Assembly (NCBI GenBank): GCA_013397865.1
Contig: VZTI01004543.1
Location: forward strand, 124,001-188,000
Source of the DNA: Struthidea cinerea
Taxonomy: Eukaryota > Chordata > Aves > Passeriformes > Corcoracidae
Reading direction: 5' to 3'
DNA: 64,000 nt
Below the pieces are notes generated by a model. The model did no database searches. It saw only the letters and a program-made list of their open reading frames with translations, and was not told the origin of the DNA. This document shows, piece by piece, positions 1 to 12,400 of the stretch. Each line of letters starts with the position of its first letter. Position 1 is the stretch's first letter. The position numbers and the translations under genes were made by a program.

Positions 1-374
1 AGGAAATGGTCTTGGGATAGGAACCAGCCAAGGCTGTGCTGCCACAGGGGCGAGCATGTTACCCTTCCTAACATCCCTATGGCTGTGTGAAGGGCTTGAG
101 CAGCCACGACAAGGTGTAGAGGCAGGTCCCTGTCACCTTTCCAATGCTGCCTGCTGCAGGTGTGTCAGCTGCTCAGCAAAGCTTTGGATGATGAGAGGGA
201 TGAACAGTGGAAGCCACGTCAGAGCACAACACTGCCTCACAGAATTACAGGATGGTTTGGGTCCGAAGAGACCTCAAAGGTCATCTTCCTTTAGGACTAT
301 GGTGGGGAGGCACATTCTACTGGTTTCCTCTTCCAAGACAAGGGTCCCCACAAAGGGACCTGGGCCCCACTCAC

Positions 375-449
375 CTTCCGGCTGTGCTCACTTTCTGGGC
401 CTCTGTCACTGTCTGATCTCCTCTTCTCTGCTGTTCTCCGCTCTTCTGC
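375..449 (-). CDS. CCDC9B: Probable CCDC9B coding exon 7
   Basis: 25 codons between a good acceptor (pyrimidine tract then TTGCAG) and a consensus donor GTGAGT, phase 0 at both ends, so it continues the frame of exon 6. The peptide is highly charged (AEERRTAEKRRSDSDRG...), as expected of this protein. It is separated from exon 6 by about 5.8 kb. I cannot align it to a remembered ortholog, so assignment rests on strand, phase and composition. Confidence 0.55.
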
Positions 450-3400
450 CTGCAAGAGAATGAACACAGGAATAATTTCAAGGATTAAACAAGGATTCCT
501 AGCAGGGGAATCAGTGCCTGAACCTATGCTGACCAGGATATGTAAGAACTGCTCAGAAAAGACCAGCAAAAGAGGAAGGATTCCTTCTGGGGCCCCAAAT
601 CAAACACATGTAAAAAAAAAAAGTCAGAAAGCAAGGGGTGTTTGAGAAAAGCATTCCCACAGGTCCCTCCTTCTCCCAGGCTGGAAGAAGAGTGGTGTCC
701 TGCATGGTCCTGTTTCTTTCCAAGGCAGACCAAGTTTCAGGTACCTTTCCAGATTTGGGCCATTTTAGGATTCCACTGTACCAGATCTGGGAGCCTATCT
801 GAGGTGCAGCTACAACCCAGCATGGTCAAACTGGGAGTGATTTTAATCCCTGATAAACACGGCATCCTTCTATTAGGGTCCATCCCTGCTCCCATGGGGT
901 TTACCCATGCTGCCACCAGATTGGCAAGCTCTGCTCTGGTGTTGATATTCCCCTATCCGGCAGGAGGTGACAATCAGCATCTGTTTCTTAGTGAGCTACA
1001 GACACCAAAGATGGGCCAAGCCAGGGGTTCTCTGTCCCCACATGGGACGAATAATAGAGACAGAGCCATGTCAGAGGCCAGGATGGGATCGCAGTGGATC
1101 TTAACAAAACAGTCTGCAGAGCATAAAGATCTTTTAGGAAGGGCTTCCTGCCTGGCTGGACAGCTACAGGGCTGGGGATGTGGGGGGCTGAGCTTGTCCT
1201 GCTGCCATTTTGCAGTGCCAAGCAGAACTGAAACACAAAGAGGAACGTGGCAACACGAACTGCCAGCTCAGCCCTTCCAGAAAGCGGCAGCGTGGCGAGG
1301 TCCAGCCCAGGCTGGAAACAGGACTTTTATTCCGAGTATTCACCAGACATAGCTTTAGTTTTACAGGGAAACTCAGGATATCAGTCTTGATACCGGCAGC
1401 TCTGCCCAGTCTCCTAAGGCAACTCCCACTGGATGGACCTCATGGAATCATGCAGAGAATGAGCTGGGGACACATTTTTTGGAGGATTGCCCACACATGC
1501 TAAGTCTGAGGCAGGTGGGAAGTGGCCATACAGTTCATGGACTGTCATTGCACTTGGTGCATGACAGCTTCACTGGTCTGACTCATAGCTCCAGTACAGA
1601 TGGAGGTTTTTTCAAACAGATCCTTGGAAGTAACAAGGAAAATGTTAGCTATATTGTCCTGGGATTTCTCAGCAAAGATTTGGGAAAAATGCAGAGGGGT
1701 CTGTGCACAGAGAAGCTGCCCCTCACCATATCCTGCCTGTTGCAAAAGGGGATATGGTGAAAGATGACACTGGGGATTTAGTTCAAAATGTTGCTGTGAA
1801 AACTTATATAACCAAAAATGCTCCCTCTGGACTCAAAGTCACCTGCTCTGGCAGCCCTGTTTGAAGAACCCTGTAGTGAGAGATTGAATGAGTCTCTGCA
1901 GTTCCAAACTGAGCATTTACAGAGAGATTAAACAACAGAAATCTGGAAACTTTGCTCTCCCGGAGCCCTGCAACCCAGTGGCTGTCCCATTTGGAATGCT
2001 CGCTCATCAGTGCCCACCACAAACCTGGGTCACAGGGACACTGCACAACCCTCCATCCTTCTACACCCTCACTCCAAGCCAGCTGCCTTTTGAGTTAGTC
2101 TGCTTCTATTTTTGCTTCTCAGAAGGCACTGTGGAAAATGGAGAAGACCACAAAAATGTAGTTCTTTTGTACCAGGACAGCAGGTCTGAACTGTGCAGAG
2201 AACAGCTTGGCTCTTGCACTGGCTCAGGAGCAGAATTCCTGCTGTCCTGCTGCCCCAGGGCTGCTGTTCCCGTTACCACACATCCAGGCCAAGAGGAAGC
2301 AAAACATGTTTTTCTTTTCCTTCTTCCTCTCTGCCCCCAAAATTAGGAAAAATGACATGGACATTATCATCCCTAGTGCAACTGTTCCTGCAGAGCAGGA
2401 GGAGGACACAAAAGCCTGAAGCAGTCAAGGAAGATTATGATTGTTTATCCCAAGGTTTCTGCCAAGATTTCTCAGTTTCTCAGTCCAGAATGGCCCAGGG
2501 TGGGGCCCAGGGTGGGGCAGAGCCTGCTTCAAACCAGCCCTGGGATACCAAATGCCTTCTGCCACTGGGTCTTTCTGACTTCCTGACATATTCCCAGCCA
2601 ATGTCACCGTGCAGTGGTGACAGTACAGATGCCATTATCCACCCAAGCACTGATTTGTACTAGCCGTTCTCCAGAAGCTTTGACAGGCTTCCACATCTCT
2701 GGGCTAGTTCAATGCCTTCTTTTTTGAAAAATAAGGACTATCAGATGAGTTAAACAAACCTTTTGGTACTGACTTCTCCAGGCACGTGTCAGCACCACAA
2801 CTGGCATTTCTTCTGCACGAGGAGATTTTTGTAGGTGCTTAAAGCTGTTTTTCTAGTGCTCAGATTCCCCACTGGGCAGGATTTTTGAAACTAGTACATG
2901 AGAGGATTTTTTTTTATAACTCTTTTGAAAAATCTGCCTCCTTAATTGTGCTGCCTGAAGGGAGCTAAAGACTTTTCAGCCACCCTCTCTGCCTCTTTTC
3001 CCCTCCCATCTGCAATGTAAAAGCAAGTGTTTCTCCTGCCACAGGTTTGATTCCTCTCCTCTGCAAGCACCAAGTCCGACTCCTCTGTGTTAGTCCCTGA
3101 AAGCAGCTTTTGTGTCTCTTGATTACAGTCATTTCTGATACACCATCCTGGGAAACTCTGTTAATAAAAGGACAATTTAAAAGCCCTGAAGCTCTATCAA
3201 CTGCCCATTTAAAAGATGATTTGTAACCTGTTAATTAACCATTGTGCTCCACTGGTCCTGGGCTGCTGGCTCCCAGCTCTAATGTACTAATGAGACTGAA
3301 ACACTGCCAAAGCATGGAGTGGCTTTTTAGGGCTAAAAATGAAGGATTGTCTTCAGCCTGCATGCAGGAGAGCCCTGAGGCAGGTTTAGGGGCAGCCAGG

Positions 3401-6400
3401 CAGAGGTGGGTCCCAGATGTGGCACCTCCAAGCCAGCAGCAGCACTGGAGGTCGTGAAGCTGCACCAGTAGTGATGGGCTCTCCATGGACACAGGACAAT
3501 TTGGTCCCTTCAGCCCTCTGGGCTAACAGAGAGTGAAAGAGTCTTTCTACTTATGGCACCGGGGCTGTCTCAGAAAAGGAGATCATGAGAGCAGCTTTTT
3601 TCCCTTGCATTTTCTCTTTGGCAGCTCCTGCCCCAGCTGTGCTGCAGTCTGGGACTGACAGCATGGGGTTAGCCAGAAGCACCACGAGCACCAAGAATGG
3701 GAGTCTTTTTCTTCTTTGGGCTTTTTTTGTTTGGTTGGTTGGTTTGTTTGTTTTTTTTTTTCTTTACTGAATTTCATCATGAATGAAAATAGAGAAAATG
3801 TGTGGTAACAAGGACACCCATCAAATACTTTAATAGGACAAATTTGACAAGTGCACAGACGAGGAAGCAAATTTGACAGTGGCCAGGCTACTGGAGGGGG
3901 AGTGATGGATGTGATTCTTTCTCCTAGGCCTTTGTGGGAACCCCAAAAGAGCAGGGAACCAGTTGGGACACAAGGTAGAAAGGCCCAGGATGAACCGTGC
4001 TGGGGTTAATGAGAAACTGAAAGTTAATCCTTGAATCGGTGGTCCCAGCTCAGGTCCTAATGTACAGCCACCCAGCCGACACCACTGACACCCCACCAGG
4101 CTCTGCAGCAGCTGATCGATTTGGGGATTAAAATGAAGCTTCTCTTTTAACAACTGATTAAAGGATAGAAAAGAAAAAGTGGCAAGAAAATGGTTTCCAT
4201 GGCAGAAGATTAGCAGGAGTGTGCCACTGGAACATGTGCTGCTCAACATGCTCATAAATGGTCTGGAAAAGGAGCTGAAGAGAGGGATGACAGTTTGCTG
4301 ATGATACTAAATCATCCAGGGCAAAGAATGCAATTTGTCCGGAAAGAGCTGCTAAAGATCTCTTGACACTGAATGCCTGCATCATAAAATTACAGCTGAA
4401 ATTCAATATCAGTAATACAAAACAACTCATACAGAGAAAAATGCCCCTTCTTGTATACACACACAGAGTAATGAGTCCTGAGCTATGATTAACAGTCAGG
4501 AATGAAATTTTGGTGTTACTGTGACTAATTCTCTGAAAATGTTAGCTCAATTATTTAGAAAAAAAAAAAGCAAAGAAAATGCAAACTTGTTGGGAGAAGA
4601 ATAGAGAACAAGCCAGAACACTGCTTTGTTGCTGAGTACATCCAGGAGAGCCCGCAGCTGGAATACCATGCGCAGTTCTGGTCTGCTTGTACTGAAAGAA
4701 TATGGTAAAAATAACAAAAGCACAAATGGGGACAATGAGAATGATCAGAAATAAAGAACTGTCCTCAGCAGACAAGTCTAAATAGGGGCAATCTCTTAAG
4801 TTATGTGAGATAGCTGAAAAGAGACATGAAACAGGTCGATAAAATCATTTGTGCTTTGGGAAGTGACCAGGGAATGATCTATTCACTGCTTCCCCTGACG
4901 CAGGAACAGCAAAGGGAGCTGTCAGGGAACAAGGCTGAACCAGTTTGGGATTCTAAGCTTCTATGATTCTATGGCTTTAGCCACTGCAGCCTCAGGCCTG
5001 CCCTCATACACACTCTGAATCCAGATGCTTTGAGGCCGGTATGAGCAAGGCATTGCCAAAACCACATATATGGATCCTCAGCCTCAAATTTAATATCCCA
5101 TAATGAAACCAGATGAGAGATGACCTTTTCCAGGGCAGTACATACACTTAAAAGAGGGCACAGGATCTAAAGCCAACATCCAGGCACTCCTGCTGCTCTC
5201 TCCTAGTACAGCCCTAACCCTGATGACTTCAGAGACAAGTGTTTAAACAAGCCCAGCAGAGAGCAGAAGACACTCGCCCTGCACATTACAGAAGTACATT
5301 TGACAACCTCAAGGGCAGGAACAGCACAGGCACAGTCAGGTCATTCCCATTACATCCAGGAGTGTTGGCGGTGCCTAGACTGAAACAGCGATGTCTGTCA
5401 TGCGGACTTCTGGGGTTACCAGTGGCTCAGTCAGGCAGATCATTTGAGGTTTATGGCATTCAAAATGCTGCTCTCATTGGCAGCCATGAGAAAGGAACAC
5501 CTGGGCTCTTGGAGCCTAGGTAATCCCTGGGGAGGAGGAAAAGCTGAAGAAGAGCAGCAAATGGTTGGCATTATCCCAGAGAGGGGCTGCAGATGTCTCC
5601 CGGCATTCCTGGGCGTGTTTGGTAGGCACTCTAAGTGTTGTTTTCCTACACAGTCTTTGCTGACCCTGTTTGCTGCAGGCATTCTTCCTTATCTGTGAAA
5701 ACTCCCAAAGAAGAAAATAGCACATGCCTCTGTGTGTGTAAAGAGGAAGGTATTTGTAAAGAAGTATTTGAAATATGTTTCAAAGATTAACAAAGCTCAG
5801 CCAGCTCACTCAGCAGGTGATGACCAGGCATAGCAGGATGTGGTTCAGAAGCAGATATTGCCCAGCTCTGTTAACGTTTAAGTTGTGCAGTGAGTCAGGA
5901 GGACACTGCTCCTGTGCCAGTCTGCTGTGCGGCTCCAAAAAGAAGATGGTAAGAGAGGAGGTGAGATACATGCCCCATATCTGGCAGCACTTTCATCAGT
6001 CCTCCCAAAGCAGCATCTGTTTATGAACCCAGTGTGTTTAGGAGACTTCTAGCTTTAGCTAGGATCACAGGAGAGGGAAAAGATTGTGGTTTTCTTCCTT
6101 CACAGGGATGGAAGGCAGAGACATGGAGATAAGCTGCACACCATTTAACATACAGTGTCTCCCAACATCCTGTGGCTGGGCCCTTCTCATGCCAGCAGAA
6201 GAAGTGGATGCCATGGATAGGTTACAGGCTAGTCACTAGCACTGCACTTACCTTTTCCTTGTTATCCATGGTGATGGCAATCTGCATCCTCCTTCCCCGT
6301 CGGAAAGCCACCAAGTGGTCCGTCTCCTCCCCACTCAGGTCTGGCACTCGGCCTGAGCCAGGGAAGCTCTCGGCACGTTTCTCGCTGACGATCCTCTTGC

Positions 6401-9400
6401 CCTGGAAGGGAAAGGCTGAGTTAAGGACACCTCCATTAGCCCTCCGAGAGAGTGGCCATCCCAAACTGCAAAGGATTTTGGGCTGGCAGAACAGAAAATG
6501 AGCCAAACAGTCAGTCCCCTTGGCTTATAAAGCTGCCGCCCCACTCTAAGGGATCTGTGATATTACAGAGGTGTGTTTAGCTGAGCGCAGTGCGGGCATG
6601 GTGGGATTTACCCTGCTCAGATGTTCTGCAGCATGAACACTGAGGGATGGTTTTATTTTAAGCTTGCGTCTGTGTCTTTGAAACAAATGTGAGGTTTTCC
6701 CCTCCCCACACAACATGTCCCAGTAAAATGTGAGGCTACCTTGGAGCATAAGCCTAGAAGGCAGAAGAGAAAGGGAACAGTGGGGTTTTTTCTCTCCAAC
6801 CTTGCCCACATAGCAGTTACTCCCCGGAAGTGTATTAGCACTTGATAATTCATCACTTCTTAGTCATTGTGCGTTCGTATTTCTGGAATTATTTATACAG
6901 CAGTGAAATACTTTAGAAAACTGATATATAAACTCCTTAAACAAGAGCAGTTTACCCCTCTCAGATATTATTTCCAGCTGTCTGTATCAGTGCCATGATT
7001 TCACTACATGGATTTACATCTGGTTCTTATTTTGTTAATGATCTTTGTTGCTGGCTGATGTCCTGCCAGTGCCCTCAGCCATCAATTCCACAAAATGAGC
7101 ACATCTTTTGTACAAAAGGACATACTTTTCCTCATTTAAAAGTATCATCTTTCAGGTCAGTCATGTGCCTTTTTATTTTTGCCTTACAAGGAAATGAGAG
7201 ACTTGATAAGTCATCTTCATCGTTATCTCTGATCTTTTTCTTTTCTCTTCATCCATATGAAGTCTGCTCAACTTCACCAGGGATCAAGGAACCTCAGCAG
7301 CTTCTCTCTCTAAAGGATGGTGCATTTTACTCTGTTTTCCACCTTGGGCTTCCACATTTACTGGAGTCTTGATTTAAAAGGCACTCAAAATCTCCAAGGA
7401 AAATCCAGTGAAACTCGGGAACTCTTTGTTGCTACAAAATTGTTTTCAAAAACAAAGAGCACACCCAGACCTCTGATTTTGTAGGGAAGACTTGCAATCA
7501 GGGCCTTTGCCATGACATGTGATACCAAGAAGCCTCACATTAGCCTCATCTTCCCTCAGCTCTGCCAGGAGTGCAGATGTTAGCATGGAGGGAGCCTTGC
7601 TGTGCACAGCCTCTGTCAGCGTGACCTTTTTTACAGCCTCTCAGTCATCGAGCTTCCTAGCACATGAAAAATGTTTTAGGAGACACTGGAGTATTTCCAG
7701 CAGCAGAACCTCAGTCTCTTGTTTATTCATCTTTCACATCTGTGTAATTTTGCTGTTTCAGCAGAGATAGTTCTTGAGTCAGTCTGATACAGGGGAGAGG
7801 AGTGGTCCCTGCTCTGCCTGTCCTGTCAGCCCCAGATGCACAGACACGGTGGGAACCTTGTTACACATTCCCGTGGGGATGGCCAGCTGTGCTTTTGGGT
7901 TCAGTAATCCTAGGCTGTACTGCTGAGGTTAGAGCCTGAACCGGAGACTGGCCTGGCTCTGCCCTACCCAGAGCACTGGTACAAAGTGTTTGGCATTCTA
8001 GTTAATATAATTTTTATTAAGAAAGTAAGATATTAATCCACAAGTTGTACATCAAACATTTATTCATCTTAAGTCAACAGTTGTTCCCTAGAGCTCTTCA
8101 GTGTTTACGTGTTGGTGGCTCATCCTTTAGACACATAACAGGGTCACAGATAAATCTTGCCAGGGAGGTCTGGCACTGGGAGGATGTTTGACGGTGACTT
8201 CATCACTTGCTGTCTCAGAAAGTCCCTCCTGAGACCAAACACAGAGAACCTTGTGCCCAAACACCTCGAGCACATCAGAAGCCTCCAAGAGCATCACTGG
8301 ATTACAGGGAGGTGACACATTCCCTGGGCCACTGGATGTTAAAAGGCACAGTGTGAAGGCTAGTGTGTTGGCAAAGCCTTTAAACCCTGCATGTATTGAA
8401 CAGATGGCAAGGAAGACTCAGAGGAAATATAGGAAACAGCTATTTAACAGAGCTGTGGTAGCTAGACACATCCAGGCTGGGAGACCACCAGATTTTCTGT
8501 GTAATACCCTTTGCCCTCCCTCCCTTTACCACTCCTTCCCTCCTTTGTTCCCTCCCTCCCTCCCCATTCTGCTTCTGGCTAAGCTGCATTGCCTGAAGGC
8601 ACATTCTGCTCAACATGCTGACATATGTCTTCTTTCCTTGTTTCCTATTCTAACAGCCTGGGTGATCTCCCAGCCTGCTTGTCCCACATTGGGAAATCCT
8701 AGTCCTTGGTGCCCCAGCTCCCAGAGTGAGAGATGTCATATGAGGAGAGTGTCCGTGCAGAGCCAACAGGGACAGAGAGAGCAGGGTCACAGCCACAGTG
8801 CCTGGCAGAGTCACCTCCTCCCCTCCACAGGGCTTGTCCTGGGTCATTCCCTGCCTGACAGAGATCTGGGACTCTGGCACCAGCTCGTTAGCTTAGTCAG
8901 AACTACACCACTCCCCTTACAGAGACGTGCCCATCTCACATCTGAGGCATGCCTCAGATTGCACAGGCAGTGTTAAAAATACTTATCCGAGGAGTGCCAG
9001 GAAAAAGAACATGGGAACAAAGGAAAGCCCTGGACTTCTGTCCAGTTTGTGCAGCTTTCCAGCAGGCTTTCCTTTGGGGCATCTTGCTTGACTATGATTT
9101 GGTTTATTGAGAATTGGATGTGAGTGGTTTTCTGCACAGCCCAGCAGCTCTGGTGCTGGGACCTTGCAGTGGTCACAGGAAGCATGGTGGTGCCTCATTT
9201 AGTCACACCAGCGTCACCAAGCAAGTCCCTCTTTCCAGGCACAGCCACACAGTTTAACACCAGAGTGGCCCAGGAGGGCACTGATGTCACTGATCCCTCA
9301 GAAAGGGAACTGGCTACACATGGCTGGGTGGACGGTGCTGCTGAGGAGGTTAGCAAGGCCTGAGGGCTGACTCCTGGCAATTAGATACAGAGCAGGAAGC

Positions 9401-12400
9401 ATGTGGCAGCTCTGAGATTGTGCTGAAGAACTGTGAAATGAGAGGAAACAAACAGTAACACAACTATTCCCTTTGGATGTGGCATGCTGGGCAGAAAGCT
9501 CAAGTGAGAGGCAGAACAGAAGCCCCTTTGTAAGTCAAGAGGCTGCAGTGTAAGAGGAATCCTCTTCCCTACTCACCTTTGCTTTGTTGTCCATGGTAAC
9601 AGCCAGCTGCATCCTCTTCCCCATCCTGAATGTGAACATGTGATCTGCTTCCTCCTCCTCCTCCTCTTCATCACTGCCAATGCCGAACCCAGGGCTCGTA
9701 GAGCAGGGACTTCCCCATTTCTCACTCACCACCCTTTTGTCCTGAAAAACGAACCACTTCCATTAGCAAATCCAGGCCCTTGACGCAGGGATGTGATTCC
9801 CTTCCCCAAACACACCTGCACACAAGCGGGGAGGCAGCTACACAACAGACAGCCCTTGCCCCCAGGAAGTTCTCTGTGCCCAGCACACTGCCGTGACATT
9901 CCTGGGGAACAAGGAGCTTGTTGTCTGCTCAGCAGCAAAACCCACAAAGACAGCAGGGCTGAAAAATCCTTTGCACTTACAAATCTGACATTTCAGACTA
10001 AAATGCCAGAGTTATGGGAAAGAAATGTCATCCTCATCTCTTTCTGTAGCACTCTGAGTTAGCCTGGGAAAGCCTAAGTCCTGCTGGAGGTGGCCTTGGA
10101 AGCCAAGTGGATGGCTGAGGGCGGTGCTCACCATCGAGAGGGCTGGGCTATCTTGTCCATAGTGTTCAGTCTGGGTAATTGCATCTTTCAGGTCCTGTAT
10201 GAGAGAAAAATGCGTGCAGCAGCGCACTCCAAGAGAGGCAAGGGCCGTGGCTGGGGTGGGAAGGGAGCAATACACTGGCCTGGATCCAACAACCCGGAGT
10301 GCTGAAAGGAGGGTGGGCTGGCTCAGCAGGCTGCGCATGAGCTCTGGCACAGGAGTTCACCAAGGGGTTAAGGCAGGACTGGCTTCCCAAGCCCCACACT
10401 GCCAGGATGGGTGGACAGGGTTTATCAGATTTGGTCCAGTTAGGAAGGAAGCCTGGGACTCACAGCCTTTGGCCCAGGGCCCAGGGCCACTCACTCCCAA
10501 AGCCTAAGGAGACAATAAGTTTTCCCAGCCTATGGCATTCTCAGAGGCATTCCTGATGCCTCCAGTGACAGTGACACACACACACACCTGATACCCTCTG
10601 CCTACATATTTGCAGTGATGCTGACACCTGGGACCTGTCTGGGGCCAAGTGCGCCTATTCACACATCCAGTCATCTGCCTGTTATCTCTGTGTGCATGGG
10701 TAAAGGTGCCTGGGCATGGCTGGAAACATATGTGCAGCACCTAAAATCACTCTGTTCACACATCTCTGCAGAGTTTACCCACACTTTTCAGGGCTTAGGA
10801 GCTATTTCCTGTGCCTCAAAGAACTTTGCTGTGGATGGTCTCTCTCAGAAATGTCACTTTGCTGCAGCAGGACTGGAGTGAGAGCTGGCCCATGGTGAAG
10901 GAGAGGCAGCACTTACGTTGTGGGCTTTGGTGATGGTAATAGTGAGCCCATCCTGCTTAGGCCTCCTGGAGGTAACAGCCATTCCCTCCTGTTCCGCTCG
11001 CTTTTTGTCCTCTTCTATTTCCTAAAACACAGATATCACTTTATCACAAGCCTGTACATGGATGCTGTTCATTTTCCTGTTTAGTTCTGCTAAACGGACC
11101 CACCTCCACCTCTGAGGAGGGGACCAACTTGTGTCCCATTCATGGGATGCAGACAGAGGAAGGTGGCAGTGGGAGAGGAGAAGCTGTAGCAGTGAGGCAA
11201 GTGTCAGTGTCTGTTCTCCAAAGCAACTCAAGAGCTGTAGTTAAAGGCTGAACTAAAGGCAGAGCTCTACTCACCTTCTCTGAGTGTTTCCAATACAAAT
11301 ATAGTATCTATATAACACAGTCACTCTGACTGTGCTGACAATCTTCTTTACATTGTGAGTTGAGGACCCCAAATCAGAGCTGGGGAAAGTAAGGACCTGC
11401 AGACTCACCTGGTACCTTCGTATCAGCGCTTCGTTCTTTTTCCGCAAAGCCAAGATTTTCTTATCAAGTTCAACATCTTTCTGCTCTTTCTTCCTTAACA
11501 CAGCATCATCCACAGCAGCATCCTGGAAACAGAAGGAGCAAAGCTCTTCTCACTCATCATATCAACAGGATGAAACCTGCTCCTTCTGTCTGGACAGGGT
11601 GGGACATGAAAGAGTCTTTCCCCACCAGTTCTCCCTGACTTTTTCCTGACAGAATTGACCTTTCCTTTTCTTACAATTTCTGTTCAGCAATGAGGTAGTT
11701 TGAGCAAAGCGCTCCTGCCCCACTTTCATGGCTGTCAGTTGGCTCCAGAGTTAACACCCTGCTTATCTGCATGCAGTACATGACCCTCACCTTTGGGTGT
11801 TCTCAGGCATGGAGGAGGTGTGCTGGGCGTCAGACATCAGTGAGGGAAAGGCAGCAGAACCTGCTCATGGCACAGACTGCAGCTCCTGTGCCAGCCCGTC
11901 TCCACTGGTGTCCCCAGTGAGGGGTGTCTGATCCAACAGCCCCTGCCAAGGGCTGCTCTGCCAGGACACAGGGACACAGGCACATGTCTGTGTCCAGGTG
12001 GGGCAACAGGAACATTTAAACTGCCTCCACACATTGTCCTCCTGGACAATGGGATTTTGTCAAGGTCTGTGGGAAAAGAAATGGCTTTTCCATTGCCATC
12101 CATCATTGGGTATGCGACAGGTGAGCAGATTGCCTGTGTGGGTGGATACACTTCCATGGGCATTTTGTAAGGCTGATTAAAGACAAATTCAGTATTTACC
12201 TGAACAGAAGCTGTTCTGGGAGCACTAAATTGGCAGGTTTGCTGTTTACCGAGCGCTGGGGTGTTGGCTGCTGAGGGTGGGATCAAAGTGGTGCATGCCC
12301 TCAAACACACCCCTTTCATCTTCAGATTCTTTTGAAGAACTGGCAGAGCTGCCGGCTTGAGAAAAATTTTAAAATTCCTGCAGCGGTTGTATTTGTGCTC

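Noticed and set aside
130..220. Possible small exon with LLSKALDDERDEQW on plus or EQLTHLQQAALE on minus
   Set aside because: The minus version is out of phase with CCDC9B exon 7 and has a weak donor; the plus version has no gene context.
642..1352. 236-codon plus-strand open frame
   Set aside because: No domain, no splice or promoter context, lies in a CCDC9B intron opposite to the gene; composition looks non-coding.
5516..5725. Acceptor-like site and frame on the minus strand in CCDC9B intron 6
   Set aside because: Peptide has no CCDC9-like charge pattern and no matching donor in phase 0.
8251..8976. 241-codon plus-strand open frame
   Set aside because: Runs through CCCT-rich low-complexity sequence in a CCDC9B intron; no recognisable protein features.
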